A DNA stretch of 64,000 bases from contig NZ_AUCE01000013.1 of NCBI RefSeq assembly GCF_000429605.1, forward strand, positions 162,485 to 226,484, written 5' to 3'. The translations under genes were made by a program, and so were the position numbers. The notes under the pieces are model-generated. The model saw only the letters and a program-made list of their open reading frames with translations, made no database searches and was not told the DNA's origin. This document shows, in pieces, positions 57,533 to 64,000 of the stretch (positions within the stretch are counted from its first letter, which is position 1; each line of letters opens with the position of its first letter). Source of the stretch: Azonexus hydrophilus DSM 23864 (lineage in GTDB: Bacteria > Pseudomonadota > Gammaproteobacteria > Burkholderiales > Rhodocyclaceae).

Positions 57533-58048
57533 ATGAAACGCCCGAATATTTTTTGCCTTGGTTTCCTGCTCAGCCTTGCCGGGAGTGCCTGGGCGTCTTC
57601 TGCGTTCGATGAAGAGCCGGTGATCTGGCGTGAGGCTGAGGTGGTTTTCCCGGCCGTGCCTGCGGCGGAGGGCATGCAGGCGTTTTTTGTCAGTGCGGCA
57701 GCAAGCAATCGTTTTCTGGTCGATCCGGCATCCATTACGGTCGGGGGGGATGGTGTGGTTCGCTATGTCCTTCTGGTGGAAACGCCGGGCGGGGCGCGTA
57801 ACATGACCTTCGAGGGAATGCGGTGTGCCTCCCGGGAAAAGCGCATCTACGCATCGGCAAGGCGCGACGGTTCGTGGTCGCCTTCGCGCAACGAGGCGTG
57901 GGAGAAAATTCGTAATATTGCGCCCAATCGCCAGCATGCCGCGCTCTTCCTCGATTATTTCTGCCCGGGGGGCGTGATCGTCCGTACGCCGGATGAAGCC
58001 AGGGATGCGCTCAACAAGGGCGGACATCCATCGAACATGACGTGGTGA
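57533..58048 (+). CDS. CNP1-like exported protein
   Basis: A 171-residue protein with a signal peptide ([15 protein letters not shown]) and a CNP1-like family body: [39 protein letters not shown] and [21 protein letters not shown]. Named after a Neisseria protein; function unknown. Two Cys (in GMRCAS and YFCPGG) could form a disulfide. ATG 57533 preferred over a TTG two codons earlier. Confidence 0.88.
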   Translation: MKRPNIFCLGFLLSLAGSAWASSAFDEEPVIWREAEVVFPAVPAAEGMQAFFVSAAASNRFLVDPASITVGGDGVVRYVLLVETPGGARNMTFEGMRCASREKRIYASARRDGSWSPSRNEAWEKIRNIAPNRQHAALFLDYFCPGGVIVRTPDEARDALNKGGHPSNMTW

Positions 58049-58052
58049 TTTT

Positions 58053-58676
58053 ATGTCGATTGACGCCTTGATCCTTGAGTTTGATCGCGCCTTGCGCACG
58101 CTGGCTGCGTCAGCGACGACAGTGCGCCCTGTGCCCGGCAACGATATTCCGGACTGCGCGCTGGATGCGGAGGAGCGGCGCCACGTTGTTGGCCTGATGC
58201 GTGTCAATCATTGTGGCGAGGTCTGTGCCCAGGCGCTGTATCAGGGGCAGGCTCTCACCTCGCGCGATCCTGAGGTGCGCGATGCCTTGCGCAAGGCGGC
58301 CGATGAAGAAACCGAGCATCTGGCGTGGACCGAACGCCGGATCGCTGAATTGGGCGGGCGCACGAGCGTGTTGAATCCGCTCTGGTATCTCGGCTCACTG
58401 TCGATCGGGGTGGCTGCCGGCCTGCTTGGCGACAAGTGGAATCTGGGCTTCCTGGCGGAAACGGAGCGTCAGGTCGAAGCGCATCTCGACAGTCATCTGG
58501 CGCTTTTGCCGGAGAACGATGCAAAATCGCGTGCGATTGTCGAGCAGATGCGTCTGGATGAAATCAATCACGCAGAAATGGCGACCCGTTACGGGGCTGC
58601 CGACCTGCCGCAGCCGGTCCGGCTCGGGATGCGGACAACGGCCAAGGTGATGACCGGCCTGTCCTATCGCGTCTGA
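58053..58676 (+). CDS. coq7: demethoxyubiquinone hydroxylase Coq7
   Basis: A 207-residue di-iron, ferritin-like monooxygenase for the last hydroxylation in ubiquinone synthesis. Iron ligands lie in [12 protein letters not shown] (Glu56), [10 protein letters not shown] (Glu86, His89), a further [12 protein letters not shown], and [19 protein letters not shown] 58053 follows CNP1 by 4 bases. Converges with the OsmC gene at a 1-base gap. Confidence 0.95.
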   Translation: MSIDALILEFDRALRTLAASATTVRPVPGNDIPDCALDAEERRHVVGLMRVNHCGEVCAQALYQGQALTSRDPEVRDALRKAADEETEHLAWTERRIAELGGRTSVLNPLWYLGSLSIGVAAGLLGDKWNLGFLAETERQVEAHLDSHLALLPENDAKSRAIVEQMRLDEINHAEMATRYGAADLPQPVRLGMRTTAKVMTGLSYRV

Positions 58677-58677
58677 C

Positions 58678-59103
58678 TTAAGCTTCCACGATCTCGAAAT
58701 CGGCGGTTATTTCTGCGGATTGCGCCAGCATGATCGAAGCGGAGCAGTACTTTTCCTTGGAAAGTTCAATTGCGCGCGCGACTGCCTCGGGCTTCAGTTG
58801 CTGGCCTTTGACGCGGTAATGGAAGTGCACCCGGGTAAACACCTTGGGGTCGGTTTCTGCGCGTTCAGCGCTGAGGCTGACGTCGCATGCGGTAACTGCG
58901 TGCCGCCCTTTCTTCAGGATCATCACGACATCGAAGGCGGTGCAGCCGCCAGTGCCGGCCAGTAGTAGTTCCATCGGTCGCGGGGCAAGGTTTCTGCCGC
59001 CGGCTTCGGGGGCACCATCCATCACGACTGTGTGGCCGCTGCCTGTTTCCGCGACAAACGACATCCCTGCGTCGCTACCCATCCATCTGACCGTGCACTC
59101 CAT
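58678..59103 (-). CDS. OsmC/Ohr-family peroxiredoxin-like protein
   Basis: A 141-residue OsmC-fold protein. Catalytic Cys in LLLAGTGGCTAFDVVMILKK and the second Cys in LSKEKYCSASIMLAQ are the OsmC pair; Arg/Glu residues surround them. Such enzymes reduce hydroperoxides. ATG 59103 (MECTVRW) preferred to a start 10 codons up. More like the YhfA branch than Ohr, from its ASIMLAQSAEI ending (impression, not a search). Confidence 0.92.
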   Translation of the reverse strand: MECTVRWMGSDAGMSFVAETGSGHTVVMDGAPEAGGRNLAPRPMELLLAGTGGCTAFDVVMILKKGRHAVTACDVSLSAERAETDPKVFTRVHFHYRVKGQQLKPEAVARAIELSKEKYCSASIMLAQSAEITADFEIVEA

Positions 59104-59318
59104 CCTGCTTGCTCCTGTAAGTTGAGGCGCCAATTCTAAAGGATTTGTCGAAAGGTGCTATGTTGCAATGCAGCATTTGCTAACGAGTCAGGGCGGTTGC
59201 CCGGGGCGGTGCCATGGATTACTTTTAGCAATACTTATTTACTGGATGTTTGTATAAATCATAGTTAACAGTTGGTTAGTTAGGATAAATTAAATTTAGA
59301 TGTTTATTGGTCAAATCA

Positions 59319-59333
59319 TTGTGCGGCGCACAA
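59319..59333. promoter_or_regulatory. 15-bp perfect inverted repeat upstream of the candidate sRNA promoter
   Basis: TTGTGCG (59319-59325), G, CGCACAA (59327-59333). It ends 7 bases before the -35 box at 59341, a position typical for an activator such as a CRP/FNR- or LysR-like protein. No factor can be named. Confidence 0.5.
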
Positions 59334-59340
59334 AAATCAC

Positions 59341-59369
59341 TTGCTCGATGTTTGCACTTTGGGCAAAAT
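59341..59369 (+). promoter_or_regulatory. sigma-70-like promoter of the candidate sRNA
   Basis: TTGCTC (59341-59346), 17-base spacer, CAAAAT (59364-59369). Predicted start about 59376-59378. Confidence 0.5.
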
Positions 59370-59377
59370 GGGAACCG

Positions 59378-59483
59378 TACGAACTGAAGTGCTTTGGTTA
59401 GTTGGACTTCGGTTCAGGATTGTCTCCTCCACCCTCCTCCTTTGGTGTGGATTTAACGCGGCTCAGCGAGCCGCGTTTTTTTT
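59378..59483 (+). ncRNA. candidate small RNA with two CUCCUCC motifs
   Basis: Inferred ~105-nt transcript. A 5' stem GAACTGAAG (59381-59389) pairs with CTTCGGTTC (59407-59415) including one G-U. An unpaired pyrimidine-rich stretch carries CTCCTCC at 59424-59430 and CCTCCTCC at 59433-59440, complementary to Shine-Dalgarno sequences (GGAGG). It ends in a strong terminator (59455-59483). No upstream + strand gene needs this terminator: coq7 ends 780 bases away with a minus-strand gene between. The shape resembles anti-SD sRNAs such as alphaproteobacterial CcsR RNAs; homology is not claimed. Confidence 0.6.
59455..59483 (+). terminator. strong rho-independent terminator of the candidate sRNA
   Basis: AACGCGGCTC (59455-59464), loop AGC, GAGCCGCGTT (59468-59477), followed by an eight-T run (59476-59483). 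The best terminator in the window. Confidence 0.85.
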
Positions 59484-59516
59484 GCCTGGGTATTTGCTCT
59501 ATCTCCGATTTGGTGA

Positions 59517-59545
59517 TTGACAGTGCGCTCGTCTATGGTTACACT
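59517..59545 (+). promoter_or_regulatory. rplM-rpsI promoter
   Basis: Consensus TTGACA (59517-59522), 17-base spacer, TACACT (59540-59545), 48 bases before the rplM start. Confidence 0.75.
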
Positions 59546-59592
59546 CCACGGCTTTCTCAAATCTGCGCCCATTTTTTCAGGACGGCACACAC

Positions 59593-60021
59593 ATGAAAAC
59601 GTTTTCCGCCAAGCCACATGAGGTGAAGCGCGAGTGGTTTGTGGTAGACGCCACAGACAAGGTGCTCGGCCGCCTCGCTACCGAAATTGCTCGCCGCCTG
59701 CGTGGCAAGCACAAGGCTATTTACACGCCGCACGTTGATACCGGCGATTTCATCGTCGTTACCAACGTCGACAAGATCACCGTTACCGGTAACAAGGCTG
59801 ACGACAAGAAGTACTTCCGTCACTCCGGTTATCCCGGCGGTATCTACGAAACCAATTTCAAGAAGATGCAGCAACGTTTCCCGGGTCGCGCTCTGGAAAC
59901 CGCCGTCAAAGGCATGTTGCCGAAGGGGCCGCTGGGCTACGCCATGCTGAAGAAGCTCAAGTGCTACGCCGGTGACCAGCATCCTCACACTGCCCAGCAG
60001 CCGAAGGCTCTGGAAATCTAA
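59593..60021 (+). CDS. rplM: 50S ribosomal protein L13
   Basis: A 142-residue ribosomal protein; early-binding 23S protein in 50S assembly. [40 protein letters not shown] and [20 protein letters not shown] are typical. Length equals E. coli L13. rpsI follows 9 bases later; codon use is markedly more biased than in neighbours, as expected for high expression. Confidence 0.99.
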   Translation: MKTFSAKPHEVKREWFVVDATDKVLGRLATEIARRLRGKHKAIYTPHVDTGDFIVVTNVDKITVTGNKADDKKYFRHSGYPGGIYETNFKKMQQRFPGRALETAVKGMLPKGPLGYAMLKKLKCYAGDQHPHTAQQPKALEI

Positions 60022-60030
60022 GGGGATATC

Positions 60031-60423
60031 ATGGCTGAAGCTTATTTCTACGGTACCGGTCGTCGTAAGAGCGCCGTTGCTCGTGTTTTCATGAAGCGTG
60101 GTTCTGGCGTCATCGTTGTCAATGGCAAGCCGGTCGACCAGTTCTTTTCTCGCGAAACCGGCCGCATGATCGTTCGTCAGCCGCTGGCGCTGGTTGAGCA
60201 ACTGGCTGGCTTCGATATCAAGGTCAACGTCACTGGTGGTGGCGAATCGGGTCAGGCTGGTGCAGTTCGTCATGGCATCACGCGTGCCCTGATCGAATAC
60301 GATGCTGCGCTCAAGCCGGCACTGTCCAAGGCTGGTTTCGTGACCCGCGACGCACGTGAAGTCGAACGTAAGAAAGTTGGCTTCCACAAGGCCCGTCGCC
60401 GGAAGCAGTTCTCCAAGCGCTAA
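60031..60423 (+). CDS. rpsI: 30S ribosomal protein S9
   Basis: A 130-residue ribosomal protein whose C-terminal tail ([11 protein letters not shown]) reaches the P site. [20 protein letters not shown] and [20 protein letters not shown] are the family signatures. Co-transcribed with rplM and ended by a terminator at 60440. Confidence 0.99.
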   Translation: MAEAYFYGTGRRKSAVARVFMKRGSGVIVVNGKPVDQFFSRETGRMIVRQPLALVEQLAGFDIKVNVTGGGESGQAGAVRHGITRALIEYDAALKPALSKAGFVTRDAREVERKKVGFHKARRRKQFSKR

Positions 60424-60439
60424 GCGCTACGCTGTTCAG

Positions 60440-60463
60440 AAAGCCGCCTTTGGGCGGCTTTTT
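60440..60463 (+). terminator. rplM-rpsI terminator
   Basis: AAAGCCGCC (60440-60448), loop TTTG, GGCGGCTTT (60453-60461), then TT. Seventeen bases after the rpsI stop. Confidence 0.8.
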
Positions 60464-60529
60464 CGTTTCCGGGGTTCGGGTGTTATCATCTGACGCTCAT
60501 CCGGGGTGCCTTTGCTGCTCTTCTGGAAT

Positions 60530-60547
60530 ATGCGCAAGCTTGCGCAT
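60530..60547. promoter_or_regulatory. 18-bp perfect palindrome upstream of the membrane coiled-coil gene
   Basis: ATGCGCAAGCTTGCGCAT, fully self-complementary, ends 26 bases before ATG 60574. Could be an operator or a 5'-UTR hairpin. The half-sites TGCGCAA/TTGCGCA recur in the dyad at 5085-5101. Confidence 0.5.
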
Positions 60548-60573
60548 TTCGTATCAACCATGAGTTCCATCGG

Positions 60574-61290
60574 ATGCACACACCCGCAGTAAGCCTGCGT
60601 TTCAAAAGATTCCGTCGTCGATTCGGTATATCCGCACCGCGTGTCGTTGTGCGCAGTGAGTTGCCGCGTCAATGGCTGGTCGGTTTCGGGGTGTTGCTGA
60701 TGGCGATTGGCTTTGCTGCCGCATGGTTCATTCAGTCCGCCAGTTTTGGTGGCGGGCAGTTGGCCGAGCTTCAGAACCAGGTCCGGGTGCAGCAATCAGA
60801 ACTTGATCTTTTGCGCGCCAGCGTCGGGACCGGTCAAAATGCAGTCAGTATTGAGCGTGCGGCGCAGCAGCAGCTGCTCACCAGAATTCAGTCGCTCGAG
60901 GCCGAGAACTCGGCCCTCAAGGAGGATATGCTGATTTTCGAGCGCTTGATTCCCGTGATCGGGCAGGAAGCCAAAATCAGGATCGAAAGCTTTCGCATAT
61001 CGAGCAATGCCGGCGGCGGCTACCGCTATCGCTTGTTGTTGGCCTATCAGTCCGTGCAGCGAGGTGCTGGTTTCCGGGGGCGTTACGAAGTTGTTGTGAC
61101 ATACAAGGCCCCTGATGCTCAATCCCGGCAACTTGTGCTGCCGGCGGGGCAGGATGGAATTGTTGAGGTGCGTCATTTCCTTCGTCGCGAAGGCGTGATT
61201 GAATTGCCTGGCGGTGCAGTTCTTGTATCTGCCGAGGTGCGCCTGTTTCAGGATGGTAAACTCGTGACCAAGGAAGCGGCGGTCATTTGA
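60574..61290 (+). CDS. membrane-anchored coiled-coil protein next to bactofilin, unknown function
   Basis: A 238-residue protein with a basic cytoplasmic N-terminus (LRFKRFRRRFG), one membrane helix (about 33-52, WLVGFGVLLMAIGFAAAWFI), a periplasmic coiled coil (about 58-118, AELQNQVRVQQSELDLLRAS; LTRIQSLEAENSALKEDM) and a C-terminal beta-rich domain (RIESFRISSNAGGGYRYRLL). Similar proteins occur before bactofilin genes in Betaproteobacteria. Likely a scaffold or anchor; not recognised further. Confidence 0.75.
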   Translation: MHTPAVSLRFKRFRRRFGISAPRVVVRSELPRQWLVGFGVLLMAIGFAAAWFIQSASFGGGQLAELQNQVRVQQSELDLLRASVGTGQNAVSIERAAQQQLLTRIQSLEAENSALKEDMLIFERLIPVIGQEAKIRIESFRISSNAGGGYRYRLLLAYQSVQRGAGFRGRYEVVVTYKAPDAQSRQLVLPAGQDGIVEVRHFLRREGVIELPGGAVLVSAEVRLFQDGKLVTKEAAVI

Positions 61291-61332
61291 TCGTTTTATG
61301 GTGGTAGCGCCGGGCGTTACAAAGGAGGCTGG

Positions 61333-61734
61333 ATGTTTGGAAAAAAACCACCCGCCGGAGCACAGGCCAGGATTGATAGCCTGATAGGTGTCGGGACTTG
61401 TATTGAAGGCAAGGTGCGCTTCAGCGGAGGCTTGAGGGTTGACGGCGAAGTGCGCGGTTGCGTGGAAGCTGTTTCCGGTGCCTCGTCGTCTACCCTGGTC
61501 GTCAGTGATCAGGCGCGCATCGAAGGCGCGGTGTCGGTTGCGCATCTCGTTTTGAACGGGACGATTGTCGGTCCGGTCACTGTCACCGAGACGCTGGAAA
61601 TGCAACCCAAGGCAAGAATTGTCGGGGATGTGGCATACGAGTCGATTGAAATGCATCAAGGGGCGGTCATCGAAGGTCGCCTGGTGTATGAGAAATCCCC
61701 TCAGCAGGAACCAATACCGCCGATCGCGGACTAA
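61333..61734 (+). CDS. bactofilin-family cytoskeletal protein
   Basis: A 133-residue polymer-forming protein (bactofilin/CcmA, DUF583). The core (about 17-115) is a right-handed beta helix with repeated hydrophobic turns: SLIGVGTCIEGKVRFSGGLR, VDGEVRGCVEAV, ARIEGAVSVAHLVLNGTIVG, ARIVGDVAYESIEMHQGAVI. Bactofilins polymerise without nucleotide and localise cell-wall enzymes. Starts 42 bases after the coiled-coil gene; an M23 endopeptidase lies convergently 430 bases on. Confidence 0.93.
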   Translation: MFGKKPPAGAQARIDSLIGVGTCIEGKVRFSGGLRVDGEVRGCVEAVSGASSSTLVVSDQARIEGAVSVAHLVLNGTIVGPVTVTETLEMQPKARIVGDVAYESIEMHQGAVIEGRLVYEKSPQQEPIPPIAD

Positions 61735-61766
61735 ACCACGTACAAACGAATCTTTAGGAGTGATTC

Positions 61767-62117
61767 ATGAATGCTGCTGTAGAAAACCTGGCGCCCATCG
61801 TCTTCACGGATAGCGCGGCGAACAAGGTCAAGGAACTGATCGAAGAAGAAGGAAACGCTGGCCTCAAGTTGCGGGTCTTCGTGACTGGCGGCGGTTGTTC
61901 CGGTTTCCAGTACGGCTTCACCTTTGATGAGGAAGTGGCCGAAGACGACACCACCATGGAGAAGAATGGTGTGCAGTTGTTGATTGATCCGATGAGCTAC
62001 CAGTATCTCGTTGGTGCCGAAATCGATTACACCGAAGGCCTGGAGGGATCGCAATTTGTGATCCGCAATCCCAATGCGACTTCCACCTGTGGCTGTGGCT
62101 CATCGTTTTCCGCCTGA
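61767..62117 (+). CDS. erpA: A-type Fe-S carrier ErpA
   Basis: A 116-residue iron-sulfur carrier protein with the three cluster cysteines: Cys44 in [11 protein letters not shown] and the C-terminal CGCG pair (CGCGSSFSA). Essential in many proteobacteria for isoprenoid Fe-S enzymes. Preceded by TTTAGGAGTG; terminated by a bidirectional hairpin. Confidence 0.97.
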   Translation: MNAAVENLAPIVFTDSAANKVKELIEEEGNAGLKLRVFVTGGGCSGFQYGFTFDEEVAEDDTTMEKNGVQLLIDPMSYQYLVGAEIDYTEGLEGSQFVIRNPNATSTCGCGSSFSA

Positions 62118-62139
62118 TTTCTCGAAAAGATGGAATAAC

Positions 62140-62164
62140 AAAGGGGCTCAAGGCCCCTTTTTTT
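62140..62164. terminator. bidirectional terminator between erpA and the M23 gene
   Basis: AAAGGGGC (62140-62147), loop TCAAG, GCCCCTTT (62153-62160), then TTTT. The A-run before the stem serves the minus strand, but the M23 stop codon sits inside the plus-strand T-run, so the primary role is erpA. Confidence 0.8.
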
Positions 62165-63479
62165 ATTCCATGTAGACGATTTCAGAATGATGCATTCGTT
62201 CAAGCAAGGCCAGGTGCGGTTGGCTGGCGGTTCTGAATGCGCTCAGCTCAGCAGCTGAGAGGCTGGGGGCGAGCACCGGGATCTTTGCCGATAGCGGATT
62301 CACTGGTTTGTTGTTGATGCGGAACTCGTAATGTAGATGTGGGCCGGTAGCCCAGCCGGTTTGGCCAACGTAACCAATGGTTTGGCCTTGTCCGACGCGC
62401 TGGCCCTTGCGAATTCCACTGCCGAAGCGCGAGAGGTGGGCGTAGAGGGTGGTGTGCTTGTCGTCGTGCTTGAGGATGATCACATTGCCGTAGCCATTCT
62501 GTTTGCCGACAAAATCCACCGTGGCATTGGCGGTCGCCCGGATCGGGGTGCCGGTGGGGGCCGCGTAGTCGACCCCTTGATGGGCGCGCCATGTTTGCAG
62601 GATGGGGTGGAAGCGGCGGCTGAAACCGGAGCTGATTCGGGAAAACTCAAGCGGGGAGCGAAGAAAGGCCTTCTGCAGTGGTTTGCCGTCCGGTGTCAGG
62701 TAGCTGCCTCGATCATCGCCATGGTCATGCCAGAGTGCCCGGTAGACTTGTCCGGCATTGATGAATTCTGCGGCGATGATACGTCCGCTGCGCGTCGGTT
62801 GTCCTTCCTGGTGACGAGTCTCGTAGGTGACGGAAAAACGGTCACCTTTGCGCAGATCGGTGTGGAAGTCGATTTCGCTGCTGAATATCTCTGCCAGTTG
62901 AATGGCGATTGCGTCCGGGATGCCGGCTGCGTCGGTGGCCCCAAAGAGCGAATACTCTATCTGTGCGCTTTTGGTCGTCAGGTGAATTTCAGGGCGATCG
63001 GCAACAAGAGTTGCTTCTAAATGGTCGCCAAGTCGCTTGATGGTGAGGGCAGAGTCCCGGCTGTTGAGTGGGAAATGCAGCTGTATGAGACTCCCGTCAC
63101 CGGAGGCGCTGGCTGAGACTCGCCGCCCGGCGATGAACTCCTGTCTGATCGGGGCAGCTTCAGGGGCGTTTCTCAGAAAGTCGACTGCCTGGCTGTCGTC
63201 AATATTGAGGCGGGAAAGCATGCGCTGCAGGGTGTCGCCTCGCTGAATGACGGTTTCGGCGAAAAACGTATGCGCTGTATTGTCGAGAAGGTCGGGTATC
63301 GGTGAAGGTAGCGACTCGATGACCGTTTGGTGCGGGATGTTGTCGTTAGCCGGTGCGACGGCAAGGGCGGTCGCAAAGGCCGCGATCATGCTGGCGCCAA
63401 GCAGTGTAAGTAATAGTGGATGTCTGGTGTGGCCGGCACTCAATAAGGGAGAGCTGCCGGAAAAGCCGAATTTGAACAT
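62163..63479 (-). CDS. membrane-anchored M23 (LytM) peptidoglycan endopeptidase
   Basis: A 438-residue protein with an N-terminal membrane anchor (about 23-42), a LysM-like stretch (VIQRGDTLQRMLSRLNIDDS near 75-95), an OapA/Csd3-like region and a C-terminal M23 domain (about 290-395). The catalytic zinc set is intact: HQGVD (His and Asp) and GPHLHYEF (His-x-His). It should cut peptide cross-links in peptidoglycan, like MepM. It converges on erpA. A bactofilin lies 430 bases away, a pairing seen in shape-control loci. Confidence 0.95.
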   Translation of the reverse strand: MFKFGFSGSSPLLSAGHTRHPLLLTLLGASMIAAFATALAVAPANDNIPHQTVIESLPSPIPDLLDNTAHTFFAETVIQRGDTLQRMLSRLNIDDSQAVDFLRNAPEAAPIRQEFIAGRRVSASASGDGSLIQLHFPLNSRDSALTIKRLGDHLEATLVADRPEIHLTTKSAQIEYSLFGATDAAGIPDAIAIQLAEIFSSEIDFHTDLRKGDRFSVTYETRHQEGQPTRSGRIIAAEFINAGQVYRALWHDHGDDRGSYLTPDGKPLQKAFLRSPLEFSRISSGFSRRFHPILQTWRAHQGVDYAAPTGTPIRATANATVDFVGKQNGYGNVIILKHDDKHTTLYAHLSRFGSGIRKGQRVGQGQTIGYVGQTGWATGPHLHYEFRINNKPVNPLSAKIPVLAPSLSAAELSAFRTASQPHLALLERMHHSEIVYME

Positions 63480-63585
63480 TGGATAGGCGGCGGGATGGCA
63501 AAACGAATTTCATTCTAACAGAGGGGCTTAGTGTGATGTTCGTTGATGACGATCGGAAAAGATGAATCTTCTTTTCAAAAAGGTG

Positions 63586-63613
63586 TTGACGCATTTTTTG
63601 GTGTGTGTAGAAT
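63586..63613 (+). promoter_or_regulatory. rrn P1 promoter
   Basis: TTGACG (63586-63591), 16-base spacer, TAGAAT (63608-63613), then a GC-rich discriminator GCGCACC. The short spacer and GC-rich discriminator are typical for stringently controlled rRNA promoters. Confidence 0.75.
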
Positions 63614-63767
63614 GCGCACCTTCCTTGCGGTGCCGGGGTTTTCGGCGGTGTGAGGCAGGCAGTGAGGTGAAAGAAATTTTGCTGAAGTGCTTGACGGAGG
63701 TGAGGAAGTGTTACATAATCTCGCTTCTCTGCTGCAGACGAATTGATGGATTGATTTGGCGCGGCGA

Positions 63768-63779
63768 TGCTCTTTAAAA
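63768..63779 (+). promoter_or_regulatory. boxA antitermination site
   Basis: TGCTCTTTAAAA, one base different from the E. coli rrn boxA (TGCTCTTTAACA). It would recruit NusB/S10 for antitermination of the rRNA transcript. Confidence 0.8.
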
Positions 63780-63921
63780 GTTTGGACAACCGATAGGTGT
63801 GGGTGTCTTGATGCAGTGGTTTCGGCCACGAAATGTATTAAGGCAAACGCACTAAATAAGATGGAGAGATCCATCGAGGTAGAGAAATCTACCGTCAGTG
63901 AATTTGCGAGTTTGTTGGATT

Positions 63922-64000
63922 GAACTGAAGAGTTTGATCCTGGCTCAGATTGAACGCTGGCGGCATGCCTTACACATGCAAGTCGAACGGCAGCACGGAC
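63922..64000 (+). rRNA. rrs: 16S ribosomal RNA, 5' end
   Basis: GAACTGAAGAGTTTGATCCT matches the conserved 16S 5' end, followed by GGCTCAGATTGAACGCTGG and GCATGCCTTACACATGCAAG, characteristic of Betaproteobacteria. The gene runs off the right edge; only about 79 bases are inside. Confidence 0.98.

Larger units (their letters stand above)
59104..59592. other. 489 bp intergenic region holding a candidate sRNA and the rplM promoter
   Basis: No protein gene is credible. AT-rich block at about 59220-59340, then a palindrome, a sigma-70-like promoter and a structured transcript with a strong terminator (59319-59483), then a consensus promoter for rplM-rpsI (59517-59545). Separate entries describe these. 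Confidence 0.7.
63480..63921. other. rRNA operon promoter and leader region
   Basis: 442 bp without a protein gene. It holds the rrn promoter, a boxA antitermination site and the leader ahead of 16S; the left end must also hold the promoter of the divergent M23 gene. No other feature seen. Confidence 0.8.

Noticed and set aside
63346..63789. 147-codon minus-strand frame across the rrn leader
   Set aside because: It crosses the rrn promoter and boxA and has no plausible domain; the region is a leader.

Overview
The window is a 64 kb stretch of a high-GC betaproteobacterial chromosome. The first ~79 bases of a 16S rRNA gene at the right edge, the sets secB-gpsA, rplM-rpsI-erpA, pilB-pilC-pilD, comF/bioB-bioC, slmA and argB, and the gene order metG / apbC / dcd / large PLP decarboxylase all fit Betaproteobacteria. 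A Rhodocyclales relative (Dechloromonas/Azonexus-like) is my inference from gene content and is not proven here. Most of the window is dense housekeeping DNA with short gaps and many 4-base stop/start overlaps. I see no insertion sequence, prophage, CRISPR array, integrase or tRNA gene.

Layout. 1-2.1 kb: two tandem, divergent NuoM-type antiporter subunits of a complex I-like enzyme (the first cut by the window edge), then a small Cys protein. 2.3-5.3 kb: yjdM, a SulP anion transporter, a ribbon-helix-helix protein with operator-like repeats, a small membrane protein, and a 400 bp non-coding region holding DnaA-box-like sequences. 5.3-12.3 kb: metG, an orphan OmpR-type response regulator, apbC, dcd and an Orn/Lys/Arg decarboxylase. 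12.3-15.2 kb: thyA-pgi-folA operon. 15.3-22.4 kb: a large PilZ-motif protein, darP-mogA, pmbA, a minimal DUF294 nucleotidyltransferase-like protein, an orphan TRAP substrate-binding lipoprotein and a histidine phosphatase. 22.4-29.2 kb: glyA-nrdR-ribD, facing envC-ctpA-(unknown)-moeB/thiF. 29.2-32.2 kb: ArsR regulator, rhodanese, grxC, secB, SH3 protein, gpsA. 32.2-35.3 kb: trmL and comF facing away from bioB-bioC. 35.3-39 kb: msrP-msrQ, CBS-HDOD pair, cytochrome c4. 39-43.1 kb: engB, hemB, slmA, pyrimidine nucleotidase, argB. 43.2-47 kb: an operon from fmdB-like through DUF502, aspS, a barnase-like RNase with its barstar-like inhibitor, to nudB. 47-53.1 kb: pilB-pilC-pilD type IV pilus genes, a CorC-type protein and a CcsA-type protein. 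53.1-59.1 kb: ffh, lytic transglycosylase, proS, rppH, CNP1, coq7, OsmC. 59.1-64 kb: a candidate small RNA, rplM-rpsI, a membrane coiled-coil protein, bactofilin, erpA, an M23 endopeptidase and the promoter, leader and start of an rrn operon.

Themes. Nucleotide and one-carbon metabolism (thyA, folA, dcd, glyA, nrdR, nudB), translation (metG, aspS, proS, rplM, rpsI, 16S, trmL, darP, engB), envelope building (envC, ctpA, M23 peptidase, bactofilin, lytic transglycosylase), Fe-S and redox care (apbC, erpA, grxC, msrPQ) and type IV pilus assembly dominate. The least explained items are the candidate sRNA at about 59378-59483 with two CUCCUCC anti-Shine-Dalgarno motifs and a palindrome upstream of its promoter, the tandem NuoM-like pair, the bactofilin neighbourhood, the barnase/barstar pair inside a housekeeping operon, and the dyad-rich DnaA-box region at 4.9-5.3 kb.
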